A DNA stretch of 64,000 nucleotides from LMUY01 sp965199555 (GCA_965199555.1 CBDASJ010000010.1:1-64000), one strand, 5' to 3'; counted from the stretch's first letter, positions 34,960 to 44,008 are shown. The notes: generated by a model from the sequence alone, not told the origin. Translations and numbers: made by a program.

Positions 34960-35325
34960 ATGCGTATTCCCATCCGCTCCGCCGCCGCCATGCTTGGTGC
35001 CCTGCTTTGGACAGGCACGGCATGGGCCCATGCCCACTTGGTGTCCGCCGTGCCCGCGCCGGGCAGCACGGTGCAGGCGTCGCCTGACGCGCTCAGCATC
35101 GACTTCACCGAAGGGGTGGAGCCGCAATTCTGCACGATCACGGTGCAGGACGCGGGGGACCATTCCGTCACCACGGGCGCCCCGGCGGTGGCGCCGGACA
35201 ACAACAAGCGGCTCAGCATCGGGCTGGCCAAGCTGACGCCCGGGACCTACCGCGTGATCTGGCACGCCACCGCGGTGGACACGCACAAGACCGAAGGCAC
35301 GTTCCAGTTCACGGTCAAGCCGTAG
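34960..35325 (+). CDS. copC: Copper resistance protein CopC
   Basis: The 121-residue secreted protein has a signal peptide ending TAWAHAHL. The first mature residue is His, as in CopC proteins where the N-terminal His binds Cu(II). A beta-sandwich follows (SIDFTEGVEPQFCTITV, GTYRVIWHATAVDTHKTEGTFQFTV) with further ligands Asp and His near the C-terminus (VDTHKTEG). ATG 34960 has a GAAGGA site. It stands 8 bp before copD and probably delivers or buffers copper for the CopD membrane importer. Confidence 0.94.
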   Translation: MRIPIRSAAAMLGALLWTGTAWAHAHLVSAVPAPGSTVQASPDALSIDFTEGVEPQFCTITVQDAGDHSVTTGAPAVAPDNNKRLSIGLAKLTPGTYRVIWHATAVDTHKTEGTFQFTVKP

Positions 35326-35333
35326 CCGGGGCG

Positions 35334-37244
35334 TTGCCCACATTTACTGTCGAGGGCGGGCTGTTGCTCGCCCTCGTTCGCTTCGGATGGCTGGCGGCGC
35401 TGTTCTCGACCTTCGGCACGCTCGTCTTCCAGCTTTTCGTGGCACCGCGCGCCCTGGCCCGCACGCCGGCGGAACAGGCGGTGCCGGTGCGCCGCAGCCT
35501 GACGCGGCTGGCGGGTGGCAGCCTGGTGGCCGCCGCCATCCTGCTGGTGGCGTGGACGCTGCTGCAATCCGCCGTCATCGCGGGCGGCTGGAGCCTCGGG
35601 GCCGTTTGGCAGGTGCTGTCCGGCACGGTGTTCGGCCACCTGGTGCTGTGGCAGTGCGCCGGGCTGGCCGCCGCCGCGGCCGGGCTGGCCACCGCGCGCG
35701 ACCGGGTGGCGGCCGGGTTTGCCGCGGCCACCGTGGCGCTCCAGGCCGGGCATGGTCACGCCCTGGCACTGGTGGACGGGCCGAGCCTGTTGCTGGTGTC
35801 CGGCATCCTGCACCTGCTGGCCGCCGGGGCCTGGCTGGGCGGGCTGGTGCCGTTGCTGCTGGTCGTGCGCATGGCGCCAGGCCGCGCCGGGGCCGCCGCC
35901 GCGCGCTGGTTCTCGCCCCTGGGGAAATGGTGCATCGGGCTGCTGGTCGCCTCCGCCATCGTGCAGTTCTGGCAACTGATCGGCGGCCTGCCGGGGCTGG
36001 TCGGCACCGCCTATGGCTGGGTGGCGCTGGGCAAGCTCGGCCTGCTGGTCGCCCTGCTGGGGTTCGCCGCGGCCAACCGCTACTGGTTCGCGCCCGGCCT
36101 GTTGCGAGCCGACCCGGTTCCGGCGCGCGCGGTGCTGACGCGCAGCATCGCCGTGCAGACCGGCGTGGCCGGCCTGGTGGTGCTGGCGGCGGCGGTGCTC
36201 AGCGCCTTGCCGCCGGCGGTGCACGAGCAGCCGGTCTGGCCCTTCCCGCTGCGCCCCAGCCTGGTCGCGTTGAGCGACCCGGATTTGCGCGGCGAAGTGG
36301 TGCACGGCGTGGTGGGCGTGCTGTTCGGCCTGGCGCTGGTCGCGGTGGGGGCGGCGCTGTTCCGCCGCCGGGCGTTGGCGCTGGTGGGCATCGCGGCCGG
36401 GCTGACGATGGGGGGTGCCGCGGCGTCGCACCTCGACCTGCTGTTCGTGGAGGCTTACCCGACCAGCTACTTCCATTCCCCGACAGGCTTCGCCGCGACC
36501 GGCATCGCGGGCGGCGCGGGCTTGTTCACGCAGCATTGCGCCACCTGCCACGGGGCGGACGGGCGCGGCGACGGGCCGGCGGCCAAGGCGCTGGCGGACC
36601 CGCCGGCCGACCTCACCGCCGGGCATCTTTGGGCGCATGAGGACGGCGAGCTGTTCTGGTGGCTGTCGCACGGCATCGAGGGGCCGGAAGGCGGGCTGGC
36701 CATGCCCGGCTTCGCCTCGCAACTGTCGGCGGATGACCGCTGGGCGCTGATCGACTACGTCCGGGCGCATAACGCCGGGATCGCGTTCCGCGAAACCAAT
36801 GCCTGGCCGGTGCCGGTGCAGGCGCCCGAATTCGCCATGTCGTGCCCTGGAGGCCGCACCGTGACGGCGGTGGAGCTGCACGGCAGCGTGCTGCACGTCG
36901 TGGCGACAACCGGCCCCGCCCAGCCGGTGGGCGCCCTGCCGGGCCAGCCGGCGGTGCCCGTGGTTAACGTGCTGCTGGGGCCGGGCAGCGCGTCGGCAGA
37001 CCCGAGCGCCTGCCATTCCGCCGACCCGGCGGTGTGGCAGGCCTTTGCCGTGTTGCTCGGCCTGCCGGCCGACCACCTGGCCGGGGCGGAAATCCTGATC
37101 GACCAGAATGGCTGGCTGCGCGCCGCCCAGCGCCCTGGCGAGACGGCCATGCGCTGGGCCGACCCGGCGTTGCTGCTGGCGGACGTGCAGGCGATCTGCC
37201 GCCACCCGATCGCCGCCGTGTCCACCGGCCACGTCCACCACTGA
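35334..37244 (+). CDS. copD: CopD membrane protein fused to a c-type cytochrome
   Basis: The 636-residue protein combines three parts. Residues 1-390 hold about nine membrane helices of the CopD copper importer type, including GHGHALAL and GILHLLAAGAWLGGL with its conserved His. A class I cytochrome c domain (about 390-480) has one haem site Cys402-Ala-Thr-Cys405-His406 and a likely Met ligand in LAMPGFAS. A C-terminal periplasmic domain (480-636) carries single Cys in SCPGG, ACHS and ICRH and a His-rich end (TGHVHH). Start TTG 35334 lies 8 bp after copC with a GGGG site. The fusion suggests electron transfer coupled to copper uptake or reduction, which is inference. Confidence 0.9.
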   Translation: MPTFTVEGGLLLALVRFGWLAALFSTFGTLVFQLFVAPRALARTPAEQAVPVRRSLTRLAGGSLVAAAILLVAWTLLQSAVIAGGWSLGAVWQVLSGTVFGHLVLWQCAGLAAAAAGLATARDRVAAGFAAATVALQAGHGHALALVDGPSLLLVSGILHLLAAGAWLGGLVPLLLVVRMAPGRAGAAAARWFSPLGKWCIGLLVASAIVQFWQLIGGLPGLVGTAYGWVALGKLGLLVALLGFAAANRYWFAPGLLRADPVPARAVLTRSIAVQTGVAGLVVLAAAVLSALPPAVHEQPVWPFPLRPSLVALSDPDLRGEVVHGVVGVLFGLALVAVGAALFRRRALALVGIAAGLTMGGAAASHLDLLFVEAYPTSYFHSPTGFAATGIAGGAGLFTQHCATCHGADGRGDGPAAKALADPPADLTAGHLWAHEDGELFWWLSHGIEGPEGGLAMPGFASQLSADDRWALIDYVRAHNAGIAFRETNAWPVPVQAPEFAMSCPGGRTVTAVELHGSVLHVVATTGPAQPVGALPGQPAVPVVNVLLGPGSASADPSACHSADPAVWQAFAVLLGLPADHLAGAEILIDQNGWLRAAQRPGETAMRWADPALLLADVQAICRHPIAAVSTGHVHH

Positions 37245-37263
37245 CCGGCCAGCGCCTCCGGGT

Positions 37264-38406
37264 TCAGGCCAGCGTTTGGAACAACCGCAGCAGCAAGGTC
37301 GCGCGCGGCACCAGCGAGGACACGAAGAGCTGCTCCCCATGCGTGTGGGCGCCTTGGCCGTCGACGCCCAACCCGTCCAGCGTGGGCACGCCCATGGCGG
37401 CGGTAAAGTTGCCGTCGCTGCCGCCGCCGGTGGTCAGGTCCTGCAGGTCGATGCCGATCTCCGCCGCCAGGCCGCGTGCGTGTTCGAACAATTGCGCGAT
37501 GGCGTCGGACTTGGTGAAGGCGGGCCGGTTCGCGCCGCCGGTCACCGCCAGCGTCACGTCCGGGTCGTAGGGGCGGATCGCGCGCAGCCGGGCCATTGCC
37601 GCATCGCCCGTCGCGGCGTCGGGCAGGCGCATGTCGATTTCCGCATGCGCCTCCGCTGCGACCACGTTGGCGCGCGTGCCGCCCCGGATGACGCCGACAT
37701 TGACGGTCAGCCCGGTGGCCGGGTCGGTCATCGCCTCGATATCGACGATCTGCCGCGCCAGCTCCTTGATCGCGCTGCGGCCGTCGCCGTGCCGCGCGCC
37801 GGAATGCGCCGCGCGCCCGGTGACGTGCAGGTCGAACCGGGCGACGCCCTTGCGGGCGGTGACCACCCGGCCGCCTTCCCGCGCCGGCTCCGTCACCAGC
37901 ACGAAGCGGGCGCGCCGGGCTTCCCGCTCGATCAGCGCTTGGGAGGTATTGCTGCCCACTTCCTCATCGGACACGAACAGGTGGCGGATCGGCAGCGGCG
38001 TGGGTTGCCCGGCGCCGATCAGGTGGCGCAGGGCGGCAAGGGCGAGCAGGGCGCCGCCCTTCATGTCGTAGATGCCGGGGCCGTAGGCGACGTCGCCTTC
38101 CACCCGGAAGGGCGCCTGATCCGCCAGCGTGCCGACGGGATGCACGGTGTCGAGGTGGCTGAGCACCAGGATGCCCGGCGCGTCCTCCTCTCCCCAGGGG
38201 GAGGTGACCAGCAGGTGGTCGCCGAACCCGTTCGTGCCGGGCACGCGGAACAGCCGGGCGCCGGCCGCCGAAGCGTCCGCCTGCACCTTGTCCGCCATGC
38301 GGTTGACCGCGGCGGCATCGTCGGTCGGGCTCTCGATCTCGACCCAGCCGCGGATTTCCCCCAGCAACGCCTCGGTGGCGAAGGGCGGGGTGTTGGGTCG
38401 GGTCAT
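37264..38406 (-). CDS. M20 family metallopeptidase (glutamate carboxypeptidase type)
   Basis: The 380-residue di-zinc hydrolase of the M20A/CPG2 group has metal and catalytic motifs in order: LSHLDTVHPVG (His ligand and Asp), GPGIYDMKGG (bridging Asp), SDEEVGS (catalytic Glu-Glu), and a terminal His in GAHTHGEQLF. A dimerisation domain lies between (about 180-300). CPG2 enzymes release glutamate from folates or peptides; the exact substrate is not visible. ATG 38406 follows a GAGGA site. It ends 19 bp from the convergent copD stop and appears monocistronic. Confidence 0.92.
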   Translation of the reverse strand: MTRPNTPPFATEALLGEIRGWVEIESPTDDAAAVNRMADKVQADASAAGARLFRVPGTNGFGDHLLVTSPWGEEDAPGILVLSHLDTVHPVGTLADQAPFRVEGDVAYGPGIYDMKGGALLALAALRHLIGAGQPTPLPIRHLFVSDEEVGSNTSQALIEREARRARFVLVTEPAREGGRVVTARKGVARFDLHVTGRAAHSGARHGDGRSAIKELARQIVDIEAMTDPATGLTVNVGVIRGGTRANVVAAEAHAEIDMRLPDAATGDAAMARLRAIRPYDPDVTLAVTGGANRPAFTKSDAIAQLFEHARGLAAEIGIDLQDLTTGGGSDGNFTAAMGVPTLDGLGVDGQGAHTHGEQLFVSSLVPRATLLLRLFQTLA

Positions 38407-38546
38407 GCGTGTCCTCGTTTGGGAGCGTGCCGGTACAGGCTACCGCAACCGGCGTGGGCGTGCACCTTGCGCTCAGGACAGGCCCGGTCGCCTTGCACAA
38501 GCGGTCGGCGAGTCCGAACTCGTCAGTCCATCGGGGATAGATCCGC

Positions 38547-38963
38547 ATGAGCAGACGCTGGACGACGTCGGTGCTGCGGGCAGCGATCGCGCTGGCTGCC
38601 GGCCTTCTGGGCTTGGTCCTGGCCGTGGACCTTCTCGATACCGAAGCCGGCGGAGGGCGGTTGACCGGGCCGCTCGTTCGGATGTGTCTGTGCGGTAGTC
38701 TGGCGTTGCTGCTTTGCGCCGCCTTGTCGTTTACCCGGCGTGCTGCCGTTGCGGTGCTGGCTTTGGTGGCTGCCTTGCTTTGCTTGCCGCTGTTTCTGTA
38801 TCGCGTCGCGCCATCGCTGTTGACGTGGCTTTCGGGCGCTCCGCCGTCAGTGATGCCAGCTCGGACAGTGACCCTGGACCCGATGGCGGTCGCTGGGCTG
38901 GTGGCGATCGGCTTGCTGGCATTGTTCCACGCGCGGCGGCCTACTCCACCGGGAAGTCCGTGA
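38547..38963 (+). CDS. Hypothetical membrane protein
   Basis: The 138-residue protein has about four hydrophobic segments (residues 10-27, 44-60, 65-90, 112-128) and a short Pro-rich tail; no family is recognised. ATG 38547 is preceded by GGGGATAG at the right distance. GC content of this gene appears slightly lower than in neighbours. It overlaps the convergent downstream gene by 23 bp and is divergent from the M20 peptidase with a 140-bp gap. It may be real but is supported only by its hydrophobic pattern and ribosome-binding site. Confidence 0.55.
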   Translation: MSRRWTTSVLRAAIALAAGLLGLVLAVDLLDTEAGGGRLTGPLVRMCLCGSLALLLCAALSFTRRAAVAVLALVAALLCLPLFLYRVAPSLLTWLSGAPPSVMPARTVTLDPMAVAGLVAIGLLALFHARRPTPPGSP

Positions 38964-39564
38964 CGTCGCACAAATTGACCCGGCGGCGTTCCAGTGGCGG
39001 CCCGTCGTCGAACACCAGGCGCACGTCCCACATGCATTGCCCGGCGGGCAGGCGGATCACGCGGTAGCTGTCCGCGTCGATGGTGGAGTCGCCCAGCCGG
39101 TCGGCGCCCCAGCTCCGGCTGCCGGCCAGGCGGGCGTAGACTTCCTCGATCTCGCGCTGTCCGCGGTTGACGATGCGGAAGGACGGGTCGTGCGCCGGGT
39201 TGCCGGCCGGCTGCGCCGATGCGGCGCCGCCGAAGCTGATGTTGTCGACGTTGCAGGTGTTCACCCGCCGCCGCTCATCCGTGTGGCCGTCCTCGTAAAC
39301 GACGCGAAGGTCGAACACGCAGTTGCCGTCCGCCAGCAGCCGCACCGCCGCGTTGCCACCGGCGGTGATCTGGCTGTCGCCCAGCCGGTCGCTGCCCCAA
39401 TTGCTGGCGGCCGTCGGGCTGGCATACACCTCCGTGATGGTTTGGCCCGACCGGTTCACCAGGTAAAAGGAGGGGTTGGGCGAGTCAGCCCGGCCCGGCT
39501 GCGGCGCCACGCCGGCGGCGATGGCAAGAACGGCGGCGAGCCAGGCACGGCGCAACGGGACCAT
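38941..39564 (-). CDS. Secreted protein with two tandem copies of an unknown domain
   Basis: The 207-residue protein has a signal peptide (cut after GRADS) and two repeats of about 80 residues, starting NPSFYLVNRSGQTITEVYA and DPSFRIVNRGQREIEEVYA. Each contains a W-G-[S/A]-DRLGDS-x-I block and ends in a DERRRVN or LERRRVN segment plus a Cys pair (CVFDLRVVYEDG / CMWDVRLVFDDG). One Cys early and one late in each repeat could form a disulfide. Start ATG 39564 has a GAAAGGAAA site. Single-domain relatives occur in many alphaproteobacteria; function is unknown. The duplication within the gene is evident. Confidence 0.75.
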   Translation of the reverse strand: MVPLRRAWLAAVLAIAAGVAPQPGRADSPNPSFYLVNRSGQTITEVYASPTAASNWGSDRLGDSQITAGGNAAVRLLADGNCVFDLRVVYEDGHTDERRRVNTCNVDNISFGGAASAQPAGNPAHDPSFRIVNRGQREIEEVYARLAGSRSWGADRLGDSTIDADSYRVIRLPAGQCMWDVRLVFDDGPPLERRRVNLCDVTDFPVE

Positions 39565-39590
39565 CGGCGTTTCCTTTCAACGGCGCGACG

Positions 39591-40670
39591 TTACGTGGTT
39601 CTCCGGCGCCAGTGAAGCGACGGACGCGGCACGCCCGCCCCGGCCGTGCGCCGGTCCACATGAGCCAGCCAGGCCAGTTGCGGCGGCACCACGGCCGCCA
39701 GCCAAAGCGGCTTCCATTCCGGCGCCGCCAGCAGGAACAAGGCGCAGCACGCCCCGCCCCACAGCGCGAAGCCCCAATGCACCAGCGTCACCCGCGCCGC
39801 CGGCATGCCGCTGCGCTGGGCGAGCTGGTATAGGTGGCTGCGGTGCGCCTGCGCCAATGTCTCGCCGGCCAGGAAGCGGCGCAGCAGGGTGAACGCCACA
39901 TCGAACAGCACGCCGGCCAGCAGCATCGGCACCACCGCCACCGACAGCTCCACCGCCTCGAACCGGCCGGCGGCGATGGACAGCACCGCGAGCAGGAAGC
40001 CGCAGAACTGGCTGCCCACGTCGCCCATGAAGATGCGGGCGTGGGGAAAGTTAAAGGGCAGGAAGCCCAGCAGCCCGCCCAGCAGGATCAGCGCCGCGAA
40101 ATACAGGAATGGCGCGCCGAGCCAGGCGCCGACCGCCGCCAGCACCAGGCAGGCGATGGCCGACACGCCAGCGGCCAGGCCGTTCAGCCCGTCGATGAAG
40201 TTCATCGCGTTGGTCACCACCACGATCCAGGCCACGGTGACCGCCGGGCCCAGCCAGCCGAGCTCCACCGTGCCAAACCAGGGCAAGCGCAGGAACGGCA
40301 GGCTCAGCCCGCTGCCCACCGCCAGCAACGCGGCCATGATCTGCGCCAGCAGCTTCACCGCGGCCGGCCAGTACAGCACGTCATCCAGGAAGGCGACGAC
40401 CGCGATGCCGAACGCGGCCAGCATGACGCCGCGGAAATACGGGTCGGCGATGCGGCCAAAGGCGGCATAGCGGTACAGCACGGCGATTCCCACCAGGAAC
40501 GCCACCACGATCCCGACGCCGCCGCCCTTCGGCGTGGGCCGCGTGTGGCTGCTGCGGGCGCCCGGCACGTCGACCGCACCGACATGCGTCATGCCCCACA
40601 CGATGGCGCCGGACAGCAGCGCCAGGCAGGCGCAGAAGCCGAGATGGGTGGCAAAGGCGGCAGCGGTCAC
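39591..40670 (-). CDS. MraY/WecA-family polyprenyl-phosphate sugar-1-phosphate transferase
   Basis: The 359-residue protein has about ten membrane helices and loads a UDP-activated sugar phosphate onto undecaprenyl phosphate, starting a surface glycan. Motifs are DVPGARSSHTRPTPKGGGVG, FLDDVLYWP (Mg-binding Asp pair), NAMNFIDGLNGLAAG, and RIFMGDVGSQFCGF with the loop HRSHLYQL. It is closer to WecA/WbpL-type enzymes than to MraY. GTG 40670 is the start. It is divergent, across 70 bp, from the sugar dehydratase gene, so both likely serve one glycan. Confidence 0.92.
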   Translation of the reverse strand: MTAAAFATHLGFCACLALLSGAIVWGMTHVGAVDVPGARSSHTRPTPKGGGVGIVVAFLVGIAVLYRYAAFGRIADPYFRGVMLAAFGIAVVAFLDDVLYWPAAVKLLAQIMAALLAVGSGLSLPFLRLPWFGTVELGWLGPAVTVAWIVVVTNAMNFIDGLNGLAAGVSAIACLVLAAVGAWLGAPFLYFAALILLGGLLGFLPFNFPHARIFMGDVGSQFCGFLLAVLSIAAGRFEAVELSVAVVPMLLAGVLFDVAFTLLRRFLAGETLAQAHRSHLYQLAQRSGMPAARVTLVHWGFALWGGACCALFLLAAPEWKPLWLAAVVPPQLAWLAHVDRRTAGAGVPRPSLHWRRRTT

Positions 40671-40740
40671 GGGCGCTCCGGGGCTGGCAACGGCGGGGGG
40701 ACTGACCAGGCGGGATCGCCTGCGCTATAGGAGGGGCGGC

Positions 40741-42636
40741 ATGGCCTCGCAACGCTCCGCCTTCCGCATCCTGATGAACGCGTCGCTGGATGGCGCACTC
40801 GCCGCGGTCGCCGCCGTGCTGGCGCGCTGGATCGCCGACCCGGGCGGCGGGCTCCTGCACCCGCTGTGGTTCCTGGGCGGCGGTGCCATCACCCTGCTGC
40901 TGGGCGGGCTGCCGTTCCACCTGTCGCAGCAATACTGGCGCTTCTCCGCCCTGGAGGATTTGGTCGGCGTGGTCGGCAGCAGCATCGTCAGCGCCACCTT
41001 GTTCGCGCTGGTGTGGACCGTGGCCGATTATCCGCTGCCCACCCCCACCTTTCCCATCGTCCATGCACTGACCCTGGCGACGTTGCTGGGCGCGCCGCGG
41101 GTGGTTTACCGCCTGGCCAAGGCGCGACCGCGCGGGGTGGCAGGCAGCGCGGTGCAAACCGTGCTGCTGGTGGGGGCGGGGGAGGGCGCCGACAGCTTCC
41201 TGCGCGCCCTGGCGGGGGAGCGGCGCGCCGGGCTGCGCGTCGCCGGGCTGCTGGCGCTGGGCCGCAACCAGACCGGGCGGCGGATGCAGGGCCACGCCAT
41301 CCTGGGCGGCATGTCCGAGTTGCGCCGCGTGCTGGAGCGCCTGGCCGACCAGGGGCGCCTGCCGGACGCGCTGGTGGTGACGGAACCGCGGCTTTCCGGC
41401 TCCCGCATGGCCTACCTGCTGGAGGAAGCGCAGCGGCAAGGCATCCCCGTCCGCCAAGCGCCGCGCCCCACCGAGCTGCGGGAAGCCCGCGGCATCGAGC
41501 TGAAGCCGGTGGCGCTGGAGGATTTGCTGAACCGGCCGCAAGTGCGGCTGGACCGGGCTGGCATGGAACGGCTGATCCGCGGCCGCCGGGTGCTGGTGAC
41601 CGGCGCGGGTGGGACGATCGGGTCGGAGTTGGCCCGGCAGGTGGCGGCGCTGGCGCCGGCGGCGCTCACCCTGCTGGACAATGGCGAGTTCGCCTTGTGG
41701 CAAATCGATCTGGAGCTGGGGGAAAGCCACCCGGCGCTGGCGCGGCACCCGGTGATCGCCGACGTGCGCGACGCGGCCCGGCTGGGCGCCGCCTTTGCCG
41801 CCGCCCGGCCGGAGCTGGTGTTCCACGCCGCGGCGCTGAAGCACGTGCCGATGGTGGAAGCCAACCCCGGCGAGGGCCTGCTGACCAACGCCGAAGGCAC
41901 CCGCGTGGTGGTGGACGCCGCCGCCGCCTGCGGGGCCGCCGCGACGGTGCTGGTGTCCACCGACAAGGCGGTGAACCCCAGCAGCCTGATGGGTGCCAGC
42001 AAGCGCCTGGCGGAGATGTATTGCCAGTCGATGGACGACCGCGCGCGCGACCGGGGCGGCATGCGCTGCGTCACCGTGCGGTTCGGCAACGTGCTGGGCT
42101 CCACCGGTAGCGTCGTGCCGCTGTTCCGCCGCCAACTGGCGCGCGGCGGTCCGCTGACCGTGACCCACCCGGACATGCAGCGCTACTTCATGACGGTGCG
42201 TGAAGCCGTGGGGCTGGTGCTGCAGGCCACGCTGGTGGGCGTGGAGGAGGGGGCGCCCGACGGCGGCATCTTCGTGCTGGACATGGGCAAGCCGGTGAAG
42301 ATCCTGGATTTGGCCCGGCAGATGATCCGGCTGGCCGGGTTGCGGCCGGAGCTGGACGTGCCGATCCATTTCACCGGCCTGCGACCCGGCGAGAAGCTGT
42401 TCGAGGAACTGTTCCATGGCGAGGAGCCGCCCGTGCCGACCGGCCATCCCGGCCTGCTGATGGCCACCCCGCGCACCGCCGACGTCGCTGCCGTGCGGCG
42501 GGCGATCGCGGCGGTTGCCGCGGCATGCCGGGCCGGGGAGGTTGCGGTCGCGCTGGCGGAGCTCGGCCGCACCGTGCCGGAATTCAACCATGCGGTCGGC
42601 GAGCCCGCCGCCGAACCTGTCAGGAGCCCGGCGTGA
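40741..42636 (+). CDS. UDP-sugar 4,6-dehydratase, membrane-bound (PglF/WbpM/FlaA1-like)
   Basis: The 631-residue protein has four N-terminal membrane helices (about 10-115), a first Rossmann-like domain (TVLLVGAGEGADSFLRAL), and the catalytic SDR domain from about residue 280 (VLVTGAGGTIGSELARQV). It shows STDKAVNPSSLMGASKR, with Met-x-x-x-Lys replacing the usual Tyr-x-x-x-Lys as in WbpM/PglF. These enzymes make UDP-4-keto-6-deoxy-GlcNAc for bacillosamine-, QuiNAc- or FucNAc-type sugars. The stop overlaps the aminotransferase start (GTGA), fitting production of a 4-amino sugar. Confidence 0.92.
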   Translation: MASQRSAFRILMNASLDGALAAVAAVLARWIADPGGGLLHPLWFLGGGAITLLLGGLPFHLSQQYWRFSALEDLVGVVGSSIVSATLFALVWTVADYPLPTPTFPIVHALTLATLLGAPRVVYRLAKARPRGVAGSAVQTVLLVGAGEGADSFLRALAGERRAGLRVAGLLALGRNQTGRRMQGHAILGGMSELRRVLERLADQGRLPDALVVTEPRLSGSRMAYLLEEAQRQGIPVRQAPRPTELREARGIELKPVALEDLLNRPQVRLDRAGMERLIRGRRVLVTGAGGTIGSELARQVAALAPAALTLLDNGEFALWQIDLELGESHPALARHPVIADVRDAARLGAAFAAARPELVFHAAALKHVPMVEANPGEGLLTNAEGTRVVVDAAAACGAAATVLVSTDKAVNPSSLMGASKRLAEMYCQSMDDRARDRGGMRCVTVRFGNVLGSTGSVVPLFRRQLARGGPLTVTHPDMQRYFMTVREAVGLVLQATLVGVEEGAPDGGIFVLDMGKPVKILDLARQMIRLAGLRPELDVPIHFTGLRPGEKLFEELFHGEEPPVPTGHPGLLMATPRTADVAAVRRAIAAVAAACRAGEVAVALAELGRTVPEFNHAVGEPAAEPVRSPA

Positions 42637-43757
42637 TCCCCTTCCTCGACCTCAAGGCGCAGCAGGCCCGTATCGAGCCGGAACTGCGCCGCCGGCTGGA
42701 GGCGGTGCTGGGCCACTGCCAGTTCATCCTCGGGCCGGAAGTGGCGGAGTTGGAAGCGCGGCTGGCGGCGTATTGCGGCGCCGGCCATTGCGTCAGCGTG
42801 AGTTCCGGCACGGATGCCTTGCAGATCGCCATGATGGCGGAAGGCATCGGCCGTGGCGATGCCGTGTTCCTGCCGGCCTTCACCTACACGGCGACGGCGG
42901 AAGTGCCGCTGGTGCTGGGCGCAACGCCGGTATTCGTCGACGTCGACCCGGACACGTTCCAGATCGACCCGGCGCACCTGGCGGCGCGGGTGGCGGCGGT
43001 GCGGGCGGCGGGCATGCTGCGGCCGCGCGCCGTGGTCGGGGTGGATTTGTTCGGCCAGCCGGCGGATTGGCCTGCCTTGCGCGCGGTGGCGGAGGCGGAG
43101 GGGTTGTTCACCTTGGACGATTGCGCGCAAAGCTTCGGCGCGAGCCTGGCCGGCACCAAATTGGGCCGGGAAGCCGATGCGACCGCCGTGAGTTTCTTCC
43201 CGTCCAAGCCGCTTGGCGCATACGGCGACGGCGGCGCATTGCTGACCGACTCGTCCGAGCGGGCGGCGCTGTACCGTTCCCTGCGCACGCATGGCGAGGG
43301 TGCCGCGCGCTACGAGGTGCTGCGGACGGGTATGAACGGGCGACTGGACACGCTGCAAGCCGCGGTACTGCTCGCCAAGCTGGACGTGTTCGATGCCGAG
43401 CTGGCGATGCGGGAGCGGGTCGCCACGATCTATGACCGCCGCCTCGGCAATGTGCTAGCGGTGCCGAAGCGCGTGCCGGAATCTGCCAGTGCCTGGGCCG
43501 TCTACGCGGTGCTGCTGCCGGACGGCGTCAGCCGCGACCGGCTACAGGCGGCACTGCGGGAGGAAGGCGTGCCGAGCGCGGTGTATTACCCCCGCGCCCT
43601 GCACCACCAGCCGGCCTACGCCCACGCGCATGACGGCACGGCCCTGCCGGTGTCGGAAGCGCTGGCGACCCGCATCATGGCGCTGCCGATCCACCCGGAC
43701 CTGAGCGACGCCGACGTTGAACGCGTGTGCGACGTGGTCGCTGCGGCACTCGGTTGA
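42633..43757 (+). CDS. DegT/DnrJ/EryC1-type sugar aminotransferase
   Basis: The 374-residue PLP enzyme transfers an amino group to a nucleotide-linked keto sugar. The PLP lysine lies in SFFPSKPLGAYGDGGALLT, with conserved VSVSSGTDALQIAM, FLPAFTYTATAE and LDDCAQSFGA. Start GTG 42633 overlaps the dehydratase stop and has a CAGGAG site. With the preceding dehydratase it should yield a UDP-4-amino-4,6-dideoxy-GlcNAc type sugar. No acetyltransferase follows, so the final sugar is unclear. A stretch of lower coding certainty begins after its stop. Confidence 0.93.
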   Translation: MIPFLDLKAQQARIEPELRRRLEAVLGHCQFILGPEVAELEARLAAYCGAGHCVSVSSGTDALQIAMMAEGIGRGDAVFLPAFTYTATAEVPLVLGATPVFVDVDPDTFQIDPAHLAARVAAVRAAGMLRPRAVVGVDLFGQPADWPALRAVAEAEGLFTLDDCAQSFGASLAGTKLGREADATAVSFFPSKPLGAYGDGGALLTDSSERAALYRSLRTHGEGAARYEVLRTGMNGRLDTLQAAVLLAKLDVFDAELAMRERVATIYDRRLGNVLAVPKRVPESASAWAVYAVLLPDGVSRDRLQAALREEGVPSAVYYPRALHHQPAYAHAHDGTALPVSEALATRIMALPIHPDLSDADVERVCDVVAAALG

Positions 43758-43790
43758 GCAACCCGACCTTCGGCGAGGCGTTTCCTTGTG

Positions 43791-43961
43791 ATGGCGCATG
43801 AACCGAAACCGGCTGACCGCACGCCTGAACCGCCAGAAGGCGATGCCAGCAAGGTCGGACATACGGAGCACGGCGTCCCCCCTGATGCCGCGGTGGAGGA
43901 GCCGACTGGCTGGCCCACCAGCGATCGCCACGACGGTGAGACGGTGCCATCCAAGACGTAA
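43791..43961 (+). CDS. Possible small acidic hydrophilic protein (56 residues)
   Basis: ATG 43791 opens a 56-codon frame ending with TAA 43959. The product starts MAHEPKPADRTPEPPEGD and is strongly hydrophilic and acidic, rich in Pro, Glu, Asp, Thr and His, with no hydrophobic core, like an intrinsically disordered protein. A GAGG lies about 14 bases upstream, rather far. The composition looks more protein-like than the overlapping frames, which give Arg/Ser/Cys-rich strings. It lies 33 bp after the aminotransferase. No homologue is known to me. Confidence 0.45.
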   Translation: MAHEPKPADRTPEPPEGDASKVGHTEHGVPPDAAVEEPTGWPTSDRHDGETVPSKT

Positions 43962-44008
43962 GGACGCTCAGGCTCAAGCCACCACGTCCGCGACGACAAT
44001 AGACTTTG

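Noticed and set aside
35247..37340. Long minus-strand frame opposite copC-copD
   Set aside because: It is antisense to clearly recognisable CopD and cytochrome motifs and encodes Arg/Gln/His-rich sequence with no family features.
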